Assembly (NCBI GenBank): GCA_016763355.1
Contig: JAESTY010000132.1
Location: 1-6,043, forward strand
Reading direction: 5' to 3'
From: Immundisolibacteraceae bacterium
GTDB taxonomy: Bacteria; Pseudomonadota; Gammaproteobacteria; Immundisolibacterales; Immundisolibacteraceae
Length of the DNA: 6,043 bases
Made by a program: the position numbers and the translations under genes. The stretch's first letter is position 1. Every line of letters begins with the position of its first letter. Under the pieces are notes generated by a model. That model ran no database searches. It was not told the DNA's origin and saw nothing but the letters and a program-made list of their open reading frames with translations. Shown here piece by piece: positions 1 through 5,724 of the stretch.

Positions 1-540
1 AAAAAACTGATCAAACTCCGCGGCCCAGAATCGGCCCAGGGCTAACAGCGCGCCCGGATCAGTGACCAGCTTTGCCATCATCTGCCGTGCTGTGGGGCCC
101 TGAAGCGCCAAAATGGCTAAATCCTGGCGTCTGGTTATCGCGACGTCATAGTTTTTAGATTGGGCAGAAATCCATTCCAGGTCACTTTCAGCGGTTCCGG
201 CATTGAGTACCAAACGGTACTGTTTGGTAGTCAGTCGGTAAACGATCAGGTCATCGATGACACCGCCGTCGTGATTGAGCATGCAGCTGTATAGCGCCCG
301 GCCATCCTGGTCCAGTTTGCTAATGTCGTTAGCCAATAAATTTTGCAGCAAGGCTTCGCAGTTGCTGCCCTCAAGATCGGCAACCACCATGTGGGAGACG
401 TCAAATAGCCCCGCAGCCTGCCTGACCTGAAGATGTTCTTCGATTTGCGAGCCGTAATGGATGGGCATTTCCCAGCCAGCAAAAGGTGCCATATGGGCAC
501 CGAGTTCAACGTGGTTTGGATGTAAAGGTGTGGTTAACAA
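1..540 (-). CDS. gcvT: Aminomethyltransferase, glycine cleavage T protein (3' part cut by window edge)
   Basis: GcvT takes the aminomethyl group carried on lipoyl-GcvH and transfers the one-carbon unit to tetrahydrofolate, releasing ammonia; it acts in the cytoplasm within the glycine cleavage complex. The 180 visible residues match the N-terminal half of the family (usually about 360-375 aa): TPLHPNHVELGAHMAPFAGW near residues 4-23, LFDVSHM at 45-51, SCMLNHDGGVIDDLIVY at 85-101 with the Asp pair of the folate/catalytic site, VLNAGTAESD at 111-120 and LALQGP at 144-149. There is no frameshift. The start is TTG at 538-540: the frame is closed by TAG 27 bases upstream, no ATG or GTG lies between, and GGAAG (minus strand, 551-547) sits 6 bases before it. 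It follows the GAF-HD-GYP gene on the same strand after 163 bp. gcvH and gcvP are not in the window. Identity is secure; the TTG start is an inference from the closed frame. Confidence 0.95.
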   Translation of the reverse strand, partial: MLTTPLHPNHVELGAHMAPFAGWEMPIHYGSQIEEHLQVRQAAGLFDVSHMVVADLEGSNCEALLQNLLANDISKLDQDGRALYSCMLNHDGGVIDDLIVYRLTTKQYRLVLNAGTAESDLEWISAQSKNYDVAITRRQDLAILALQGPTARQMMAKLVTDPGALLALGRFWAAEFDQFF

Positions 541-592
541 GGGTAACTTCCGGGCTGCAATTGGCTATAAAAGATGGCAGCAGATGTTACCC
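541..592 (-). promoter_or_regulatory. Hairpin in the gcvT leader covering the ribosome binding site
   Basis: On the minus strand GGGTAAC (592-586) is the perfect complement of GTTACCC (547-541), and inside it GCTGC (581-577) complements GCAGC (558-554), leaving an 18-base loop. The ribosome binding site GGAAG (551-547) lies in the short internal loop and enters the lower stem, and the TTG start follows the last stem base directly. Such a fold could limit translation of gcvT. The pairing is read directly; the regulatory role is inference. Confidence 0.4.
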
Positions 593-703
593 GTTTGTGA
601 GTCGATGTTTGTTTTTTTCGCTCTCGGAGGTCTTGTTAACACCCGCCCCGATGGTAGCGATTTCCTAGTTGGCTTGTTCCACTAGCTTGTTGATAATTTT
701 AAT
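593..703 (-). other. Rest of the spacer between the GAF-HD-GYP gene and gcvT
   Basis: The spacer holds a small imperfect hairpin at 665-685 (CTAGTGG paired with CCAACTAG, one bulged base, 6-base loop), 18 bases past the stop codon of the GAF-HD-GYP gene. No T run follows it on the minus strand, so it is not a convincing intrinsic terminator. I could not find a good promoter for gcvT here, nor the conserved core of a glycine riboswitch. Whether gcvT is read through from the upstream gene is open. Confidence 0.3.
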
Positions 704-1909
704 TTAGTCGGCAGGCCGAGAGATGGTCGGTGCCAGAATAGAGTGTTCTTCCTCTTCAAAGCTATCAGCAAAATTGTCGCGAATGCCAAGGAAATCATCC
801 AGGTTGTCAAACATCAGGTCTACCAGGTCACCATCAAAGTGACTGTCCCGTTGTTCCATGCAATAGCCGGTTACTTTTTCCAGCGGCCATGCAGGTTTAT
901 AGACTCTGGGACTGCTCAAGGCATCAAACACGTCGACCAATGCGGTAATTCGGCCTTCCAGCGGGATGTCTAGACCTTTGACCTGGTCAGGGTAGCCATT
1001 GCCGTCCCAGCGTTCGTGGTGGGTATAGGCGATTTTTGCGCCCATTTCGAGTAAATAAGAGTCACTGCCGGCGAGCATGTCGTAGCCAAGCTTGGCATGG
1101 GTGTTCATGATCTGGCGCTCGGTGTCGTTGAGTCGGCCGGGCTTGAGCAAAACCGCATCTGGTATGCCAATTTTGCCGATGTCATGCATCGGAGAGGCGT
1201 CAAAAACTAATTCTGAATAGCTGGCTGATTCGCCTCTGAGTTCGGCCAGCTTGCGGGCAAAGTGACTGATTCGAATGATGTGGTTGCCGGTTTCGTTGTC
1301 ACGGGTTTCGGCGGCGCGGCAGAGGCGGTAGACGGTTTCACGTTGAGATAACGCCAGTTTATCAACCAGAATGACGTTGCGTAGGGCGATAGCAACTTGT
1401 CCAGCGAGGGCTTCTACCGGACGGCGTAACTCCTCTGGGAAGGCTTCGGCAATGCCGTCACGCATGTGGTTAATTAGCTGCAGAACACCGAGTACCTCGC
1501 CCTCGTTATCAATGATCGGCACTACTAGCATGGAGCGACTGTGGTAATTAACCCGTTTATCAAAAGAGTCATCAAAACTGAACGGCAGGCTGTCGTTGCG
1601 ATCGTAAACGTCCGGAATAAGGACGGTGTGTTTGTTCAGAGCGACGTATCCAGATACGGATTTCGAGTCGATTGGTAGGCGGAAAGTGGTGAACGTGGCG
1701 TCGCTATCGCTGCGTTTTTCCAGGGTCAGGTTGCGAGTAAATTTAAATTCCAGCTCGTCACCTTCCCTAACATAGAGACTGGCCGCATCGGCATTGGTAA
1801 AATTAAGACTGTGGTCAACGACTTTTGCCAACAAAGCACCTAGATCGTTTTCCTCAGAAAGAGCAATACCAATTTCTACCAGACGATTGGCGATGTCCTG
1901 TTGGTTCAT
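704..1909 (-). CDS. GAF domain plus HD-GYP cyclic-di-GMP phosphodiesterase
   Basis: This 401-aa soluble protein has an N-terminal GAF sensor domain (about residues 5-180, with the typical SRSMLVVPI and GVLQLIN strands at 124-132 and 141-147) joined by a helix to an HD-GYP domain (about 190-380). HD-GYP enzymes hydrolyse cyclic-di-GMP to pGpG or GMP and so influence motility and biofilm. Every expected catalytic position is present: E206 and H210 (ETGNH), H242/D243 with K246 (HDIGK), H271, H297/H298, D326, the GYP at 305-307, and R335 and K338 that contact substrate. As I recall the trinuclear-iron enzyme PmGH, the spacing of these residues is the same, so it is probably active. The GAF ligand is unknown; no NKFDE cyclic-nucleotide motif is seen. 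The tail after residue 380 is acidic (SFEEEE). There is no signal peptide or membrane segment. The start ATG has AGGAG 7 bases upstream. It could be co-transcribed with gcvT, but the 163-bp gap makes that uncertain. Confidence 0.93.
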   Translation of the reverse strand: MNQQDIANRLVEIGIALSEENDLGALLAKVVDHSLNFTNADAASLYVREGDELEFKFTRNLTLEKRSDSDATFTTFRLPIDSKSVSGYVALNKHTVLIPDVYDRNDSLPFSFDDSFDKRVNYHSRSMLVVPIIDNEGEVLGVLQLINHMRDGIAEAFPEELRRPVEALAGQVAIALRNVILVDKLALSQRETVYRLCRAAETRDNETGNHIIRISHFARKLAELRGESASYSELVFDASPMHDIGKIGIPDAVLLKPGRLNDTERQIMNTHAKLGYDMLAGSDSYLLEMGAKIAYTHHERWDGNGYPDQVKGLDIPLEGRITALVDVFDALSSPRVYKPAWPLEKVTGYCMEQRDSHFDGDLVDLMFDNLDDFLGIRDNFADSFEEEEHSILAPTISRPAD

Positions 1910-2005
1910 CGGTTGCTCCTGAGATTAAATGGTGATGGTGGTGAAGGTTTTAGCCAGCAGCTTTGCCAGGCTAACCGTGCTGAAAAAGCTATTTAATTGA
2001 ATAGC

Positions 2006-2035
2006 ATCATACGTGGTTGATGAATTTCAAATCAA
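2006..2035 (-). promoter_or_regulatory. Candidate sigma-70 promoter of the GAF-HD-GYP gene
   Basis: On the minus strand a -35 box TTGATT (2035-2030) is 18 bp from a -10 box TATGAT (2011-2006), matching the consensus at four and five of six positions. Transcription would begin near 1999, giving a leader of about 90 bases. The -35 box lies in an inverted repeat, TTGAT (2017-2021) with ATCAA (2031-2035), where a regulator could bind. Read from consensus only. Confidence 0.45.
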
Positions 2036-2138
2036 TCAGTTGATATGGCCCAGTGGATTATTCAGGGATAATAGACTATCGCTGGTGATGTTATCGGTCT
2101 GTTAACGTTAATAATAAACTAGAAATTATCATGTTGAA

Positions 2139-2155
2139 GGCCCTCAGAGAGGGCT
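2139..2155 (+). repeat. Short stem-loop in the argB leader
   Basis: GCCCTC (2140-2145) pairs perfectly with GAGGGC (2149-2154) around the three-base loop AGA, with an extra G-T pair at the base. No T run follows, so it is not a clear terminator. It lies about 60 bases upstream of the argB start and inside a short ORF that begins at 2131. Its role is unknown. Confidence 0.4.
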
Positions 2156-2213
2156 CTTATGGCTCTATCAATTTGTACTATCCACAGATCATAATGAATT
2201 CAGGATTTAGAAA

Positions 2214-3095
2214 ATGGCATTGAGCGAAGACCAGGCACACCAGGTAGCGGTTGTACTGACCGAGGCGATGCCTTACATCCAGCGGTTTCGTGGGACCACC
2301 ATGGTGATTAAATATGGTGGTAATGCCATGGTTGACGAGGCGCTTAAAAATAGCTTTGCCCGTGATCTGGTTTTATTGAAGCTGGTGGGTATTAATCCAG
2401 TCGTGGTTCATGGTGGCGGCCCGCAAATTGCTGAGATGTTGTCTCGATTGCAGATAGAGTCTGATTTTGTTGCTGGCATGCGGATTACGAGCAGCGATGC
2501 TATGGCGGCGGTTGAAATGGTGCTTGGTGGTCAGGTCAATAAAGAAATTGTGAACCTGATAAACCAGCATGGCGGCAAGGCGGTGGGGATTACTGGTAAG
2601 GATGGCCAGACCATTCGGGCGCGCAAAATGGAAGGTGTGGTTGACGCCAAAGGAAATGAGGTCGACCTGGGTTTTGTCGGTGAAGTTGAGCAGATAGACA
2701 CCAGTTTGGTGGCTTTGCTAGATCAACAGGACTTTATTCCCGTGATCGCGCCAATTGGGGTTGGCGAGAATGGTGAGTCTTACAATATTAATGCTGATCT
2801 GGTGGCTGGCGCCGTTGCTGAGGCGGTGGGCGCAGAAAAGTTAATTTTGTTAACTAATACGCCGGGGCTTTTAGATCAGCAGGGGTCGTTGATTGCTCGA
2901 CTAACCGCGCAGAGGGTTGCTGATTTAATCGATGATGGCACCATTCATGGCGGCATGCTGCCGAAAATACGCTGCGCGCTAGATGCGGTGGCTGGTGCAG
3001 TGCATACCGCCCATATTATTGATGGTCGGCGTCAGCATGCGCTGCTGTTAGAGGTGTTAACGGATTCGGGGATTGGTACCCTGATTGAGAGTTGA
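2214..3095 (+). CDS. argB: Acetylglutamate kinase, arginine-sensitive type
   Basis: ArgB phosphorylates N-acetyl-L-glutamate with ATP, the second step of arginine synthesis, in the cytoplasm. The 293-aa product has normal length and all family landmarks: KYGGNAM at 33-39 with the phosphate-contacting lysine K33, HGGGP at 66-70, R90 for substrate binding, NINAD at 191-195, GGMLPK at 246-251, and the C-terminal HIIDGR/HALLLE segment at 267-280. An N-terminal helix of about 25 residues (PYIQRF at 20-25) precedes the kinase fold; in the family this extension marks hexameric enzymes inhibited by arginine, so feedback control is likely. The ATG start has AGGA 8 bases upstream. No other arg gene is adjacent, and no ArgR operator with the usual spacing was found. 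It is convergent with moaA, 46 bp away, and appears to be transcribed alone. Confidence 0.97.
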   Translation: MALSEDQAHQVAVVLTEAMPYIQRFRGTTMVIKYGGNAMVDEALKNSFARDLVLLKLVGINPVVVHGGGPQIAEMLSRLQIESDFVAGMRITSSDAMAAVEMVLGGQVNKEIVNLINQHGGKAVGITGKDGQTIRARKMEGVVDAKGNEVDLGFVGEVEQIDTSLVALLDQQDFIPVIAPIGVGENGESYNINADLVAGAVAEAVGAEKLILLTNTPGLLDQQGSLIARLTAQRVADLIDDGTIHGGMLPKIRCALDAVAGAVHTAHIIDGRRQHALLLEVLTDSGIGTLIES

Positions 3096-3122
3096 TGGCT
3101 CGCTAAATTGCTTAACCATCAA
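3092..3122. terminator. Possible weak bidirectional terminator between argB and moaA
   Basis: TTGATGG (3092-3098) is a perfect complement of CCATCAA (3116-3122) with a 17-base loop; the left arm overlaps the argB stop codon. No T run follows on either strand. The spacer between the convergent genes is only 46 bp, so this is the best available candidate for ending transcription from both sides, but it is poor as an intrinsic terminator and Rho could be used instead. Confidence 0.25.
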
Positions 3123-3141
3123 GACACAGCGGGCGTCGTTG

Positions 3142-4131
3142 TTAACCGCCGGTTTGAGACATGAAGCGAATGATCTGATCCGGCTTCTCTTTAAACTCAT
3201 GACGTTCTGGCTTCAGGGTGATGGCGTGGCGTATCGCTGTCATCAATTCTTCCCGGCTAGCTCCATCGCGCAGTAGCGGCCGCAGCTCAAAACTGTGATC
3301 CTGCCCCAGGCACAAATAGAGCACCCCATCGGCACCTAATCGAACCCGATTGCAGGTTTCACAGAAGTGACGTGATATTGGTGTGATCAAGCCAATTCGG
3401 CTTTCTGATCCGGCGACTCGATAATATCGAGCTGGTCCACCGCCAGGCATGATGTCAGGAATTAATTCGAGCTCCTTACTCAGCTCTTTCATCACAGAAT
3501 CCAGACTGCGATAGGTGGATGTAGCTGATAGGCCAGTTGATCCCATCGGCATGGTTTCGATCAGTCTCAGGGTGTAATCACGCTCTGCGCAGAACTCCAC
3601 CATGGCTGAAATTTCGTCATCGTTGACGCCGCCCTGCACTACCATGTTGATTTTTACCGGTTCAAGGCCAACGGCTTTCGCTGCGGCCAGGCCATCGAGC
3701 ACTTTCTGCAGTTTGCCACCACCGGTAATAGCGGCAAATCTTTCAGGGTCAAGTGAGTCCAGGCTGATGTTAACCCGGTCTAGGCCGGCTGCCTTAAGAG
3801 GTTCGGCACAACGGGCTAACTTCACCGCATTGCTGCTCAATGACAGGTCTTCCAGGCCATCAACTGCGCTCAGCATGCCCACCAGATCGGGGATGTTGCG
3901 ACGGGTTAATGGTTCACCGCCGGTGAGGCGAAAACGTTTAGCACCGAGTGCGCAAAATGCGTCCACCACCCGAGTGATTTCATCAAATGTGAGCCACTCG
4001 CTCGGTTCCTGAAAATCCTTGTAGCCGGGCGGTAAACAGTAGGTGCAACGTAGGTCACAGCGATCCGTTACTGAGATACGCAGGTACTCAATTTGTCGCT
4101 GAAAAGGGTCGATTAAGGCTAGATCAGGCAT
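3142..4131 (-). CDS. moaA: GTP 3',8-cyclase, radical SAM enzyme of molybdenum cofactor synthesis
   Basis: MoaA uses S-adenosylmethionine and two 4Fe-4S clusters to convert GTP to 3',8-cyclo-7,8-dihydro-GTP, which MoaC turns into cyclic pyranopterin monophosphate. The 329-aa protein has the radical SAM cluster motif C25-x3-C29-x2-C32, the GGEP motif at 71-74 that contacts SAM, NISLDSLD at 121-128, the second cluster C257-x2-C260-x13-C274 that binds GTP, and the functionally required C-terminal Gly-Gly. Length is normal. The ATG is the only possible start: TGA closes the frame 18 bases upstream. No good ribosome binding site precedes it (only GAAG, 13 bases away). It lies 53 bp downstream of tsaD on the same strand, so it may depend on tsaD transcription. 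No other moa, mog or moe gene is visible, so the rest of the pathway must be encoded elsewhere. Confidence 0.97.
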   Translation of the reverse strand: MPDLALIDPFQRQIEYLRISVTDRCDLRCTYCLPPGYKDFQEPSEWLTFDEITRVVDAFCALGAKRFRLTGGEPLTRRNIPDLVGMLSAVDGLEDLSLSSNAVKLARCAEPLKAAGLDRVNISLDSLDPERFAAITGGGKLQKVLDGLAAAKAVGLEPVKINMVVQGGVNDDEISAMVEFCAERDYTLRLIETMPMGSTGLSATSTYRSLDSVMKELSKELELIPDIMPGGGPARYYRVAGSESRIGLITPISRHFCETCNRVRLGADGVLYLCLGQDHSFELRPLLRDGASREELMTAIRHAITLKPERHEFKEKPDQIIRFMSQTGG

Positions 4132-4184
4132 AGATAATAGTGTACTTCAAATGGGGTGGCTTTGGGCGGCTGCGCAGTTCCAGG

Positions 4185-5213
4185 TTAGGCCGGTATCGGC
4201 GGCAGCGATTCCAGTGACCAGCGAGCAAGCGGCGGACCAGGTTGGCTGCGTTCCCCAGCAGCCAGGCGCAGGCTGCCGGCTAGCGCAATCATCGCGCCGT
4301 TGTCTGTACATAAATGTAGTGGTGGGAAATTAAGTTGCCAGCTGTGTTGATCAGCAAGTTGTTGAAGTTCTGCTCTTAGGCAGAGGTTGGCGCTGACTCC
4401 GCCGGCCACTACTAGCGTTTGATAACCGGTTTGCAGCATCGCACGCCGGCATTTAATAGTTAGAGTGTCGGCTACGGTGTGTTCGAAACTGCTAGCCACG
4501 TCGGCGATATTTTGATCGGTTAATTGTGCCGGTAATTTGGTGCGTACCTGGGTCTTCAGGCCGCTAAAACTAAAATCCAGACCGGGACGATTAATCATTG
4601 GCCGGGTAAAAGTGAATTGTTCTGGGTCACCCTCAAGTGCGGCTTCGGCAATGGCAGGCCCGCCCGGGTAGCCAAGCCCAAGCAATTTGGCAGTTTTATC
4701 AAAAGCTTCACCGACCGCATCATCGAGGGTCTGGCCCAGAATTTGGTAGCTGCCTGTTGCGGCAACGTCAATCAACATGGTGTGCCCGCCAGAAACAAGT
4801 AGCGCCAGATAAGGTGGTGTTAGTGATTGACCCGGTTCCAGCAGTGGCGCTAACAAGTGGCCTTCGAGGTGATGAACGGCAAGGGTCGGTAACCCCCAGC
4901 CCCAGGCCAGGGCTTGTGCCACGGTGCTACCGACCATCAGCGCGCCAACCAGGCCCGGACCGCGGGTATAGGCGATGCCTTCAAGGTCACTCGGTGATAT
5001 GGCCTGTTCGGTTAGAAGTTGATCAATTAAAGGCAGAATTTTGCGAACATGATCGCGGGAGGCCAGTTCAGGTACCACGCCGCCATGCTCTGCGTGTAGG
5101 GCAATCTGACTATATAATCGATGGGCAAGCAGGCCTTCGGTTCGGTGGTAAAGGCCGACTGCGGTTTCATCGCAGGAGGTTTCGATGCCGAGAGTTATTA
5201 ATGGCTGGTTCAA
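4185..5213 (-). CDS. tsaD: tRNA N6-adenosine threonylcarbamoyltransferase
   Basis: TsaD, with TsaB and TsaE, transfers the threonylcarbamoyl group from threonylcarbamoyl-AMP (made by TsaC) to A37 of tRNAs that read ANN codons. The 342-aa product is of normal length, in the ASKHA ATPase fold: GIETSCDETA at 9-18, the metal-binding HLEGH at 115-119, SGGH at 141-144, the nucleotide-binding segment FDKTAKLLGLGYPGGP at 171-186, AGGVSAN at 270-276 and TDNGAMIA at 303-310 with the third metal ligand D304. The start is TTG at 5211-5213: the frame is closed by TGA 45 bases upstream and no ATG or GTG lies between. The upstream binding site is weak (GGA, 7 bases away). It is divergent from rpsU, a conserved pairing in gammaproteobacteria, and is followed by moaA. 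Confidence 0.97.
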   Translation of the reverse strand: MNQPLITLGIETSCDETAVGLYHRTEGLLAHRLYSQIALHAEHGGVVPELASRDHVRKILPLIDQLLTEQAISPSDLEGIAYTRGPGLVGALMVGSTVAQALAWGWGLPTLAVHHLEGHLLAPLLEPGQSLTPPYLALLVSGGHTMLIDVAATGSYQILGQTLDDAVGEAFDKTAKLLGLGYPGGPAIAEAALEGDPEQFTFTRPMINRPGLDFSFSGLKTQVRTKLPAQLTDQNIADVASSFEHTVADTLTIKCRRAMLQTGYQTLVVAGGVSANLCLRAELQQLADQHSWQLNFPPLHLCTDNGAMIALAGSLRLAAGERSQPGPPLARWSLESLPPIPA

Positions 5214-5280
5214 TACAAAATCCGAGTAGCAGGGTTGTCCGGCGATAGAATTAACTCAACTCTGCGCTAGCAGGCTGTAG

Positions 5281-5310
5281 GGGGAATGCAGTACAATAGG
5301 CCGTTTCCCC
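5281..5310 (-). repeat. Inverted repeat in the tsaD leader
   Basis: GGGGAA (5281-5286) and TTCCCC (5305-5310) are perfect complements around an 18-base loop. If the tsaD promoter proposed just upstream is right, this hairpin forms near the 5' end of the tsaD transcript. The stem is short and could be chance. Confidence 0.25.
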
Positions 5311-5324
5311 GCGTCACTATGCTT

Positions 5325-5353
5325 ATTATGCGCTACTGACTCCAACTTGTCGG
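5325..5353 (-). promoter_or_regulatory. Candidate sigma-70 promoter of tsaD
   Basis: On the minus strand CCGACA (5353-5348), matching the last four bases of the -35 consensus, is 17 bp from CATAAT (5330-5325), matching five of six bases of the -10 consensus. Transcription would begin near 5318, about 105 bases before the TTG start. Read from consensus only. Confidence 0.4.
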
Positions 5354-5364
5354 TGGTTATTGTG

Positions 5365-5394
5365 TTGTGGGAACTGTTTTACTAATCCTAAAAT
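5365..5394 (+). promoter_or_regulatory. Candidate sigma-70 promoter of rpsU
   Basis: TTGTGG (5365-5370) and TAAAAT (5389-5394) are 18 bp apart. The -10 box matches five of six bases; the -35 box only its first three. Transcription would start near 5401, leaving a leader of about 48 bases that holds the hairpin at 5410-5431 and the ribosome binding site. An alternative -10, TACTAA (5380-5385), has no better -35 box. Confidence 0.35.
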
Positions 5395-5409
5395 TCGTTA
5401 TTAAAAGCG

Positions 5410-5431
5410 GGGTTGAGCGTGGTCTCAATCC
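5410..5431 (+). promoter_or_regulatory. Hairpin in the rpsU leader
   Basis: GGGTTGAG (5410-5417) pairs with CTCAATCC (5424-5431) in an 8-bp stem with one G-U pair and a 6-base loop. It ends 7 bases before the strong binding site AGGAG (5439-5443). Many ribosomal protein genes are controlled by the protein binding its own leader, so this is a plausible control element; the sequence shows only the fold. Confidence 0.4.
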
Positions 5432-5448
5432 AGCAGACAGGAGCTTCT

Positions 5449-5682
5449 ATGCCTTCAGTTCAGTTACGTGAAAACGAGCCTTTCGATGTTGCACTGCGCA
5501 GGTTCAAGCGCGGTTGTGAAAAAGCCGGTGTGTTAACCGAAGTTCGCCGTCGCGAATTTTATGAAAAGCCTACCCAGGTTCGTAAGCGTAAAGCCGCTGC
5601 TGCGGTTAAGCGTCATCTGAAAAAGCTTTCTCGTGCACGTATCAGCATGAACCGTAGCCGTGGTCCTGGTCGTCGTCGTTAA
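5449..5682 (+). CDS. rpsU: Small ribosomal subunit protein bS21, with an extended C-terminal tail
   Basis: S21 binds the 30S platform near the 3' end of 16S rRNA and helps start translation on natural mRNAs. Residues 1-60 are close to the Escherichia coli protein (RENEPFDVALRRFKR at 7-21, CEKAGVLTEVRRREFYEKP at 23-41, AVKRHLKKL at 52-60). The remainder is unusual: instead of the short tail ending in Arg-Leu-Tyr, there are 17 residues with seven arginines, ending GPGRRR, which makes the protein 77 aa rather than the usual 71. The tail is rich in CGT arginine codons, like the body of the gene, so it looks genuine and not a frameshift product. The ATG at 5449 is chosen over an upstream in-frame TTG (5413) because AGGAG lies 5 bases before it and the family begins at MP. 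It is the first gene of the macromolecular synthesis cluster, 42 bp before the YqeY-family gene. Confidence 0.97.
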   Translation: MPSVQLRENEPFDVALRRFKRGCEKAGVLTEVRRREFYEKPTQVRKRKAAAAVKRHLKKLSRARISMNRSRGPGRRR

Positions 5683-5724
5683 TTCGAGCGTCGACACAAG
5701 ATCTAATTTGGAAGTCGTCAACTC

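Larger units (their letters stand above)
1910..2213. other. Divergent control region between the GAF-HD-GYP gene and argB
   Basis: This 304-bp AT-rich spacer has no convincing gene. It must hold the promoters of both divergent genes. For the minus-strand gene there is a reasonable promoter at 2006-2035 and a leader hairpin at 1950-1974 (TTAGCC with GGCTAA, 13-base loop). On the argB side there are a perfect palindrome TTAACGTTAA (2102-2111), a short stem-loop at 2139-2155, and the argB binding site AGGA (2202-2205). I could not settle an argB promoter: TTGATA (2040-2045) and GATAAT (2067-2072) look right individually but are 21 bp apart, which is too far. Confidence 0.6.

Noticed and set aside
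608..618. T run on the plus strand as an intrinsic terminator
   Set aside because: The neighbouring genes are read on the minus strand, where this is an A run, and no hairpin lies directly before it.
541..703. Glycine riboswitch upstream of gcvT
   Set aside because: Expected from the family, but the conserved aptamer core segments could not be found on the minus strand.
2195..2202. ArgR operator upstream of argB (TGAATTCA)
   Set aside because: The two halves abut without the AT spacer of an ARG box, and no second box is present; it is a chance 8-base palindrome.
3602..4012. Long plus-strand ORF opposite moaA
   Set aside because: It lies fully antisense to a well-conserved gene and its protein resembles no family I recognise.
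4637..5248. 203-residue plus-strand ORF opposite tsaD
   Set aside because: Antisense shadow of tsaD; arginine/proline/glutamine-rich composition without recognisable domains.
5275..5291. LexA box near rpsU, since the Escherichia coli rpsU-dnaG-rpoD operon is LexA controlled
   Set aside because: CTG and CAG are separated by 11 bases instead of 10 and the interior is G-rich, unlike a LexA site.
5413..5448. Upstream TTG as a longer start for rpsU
   Set aside because: It falls inside the leader hairpin, while the ATG at 5449 has a strong binding site and matches the family N-terminus.
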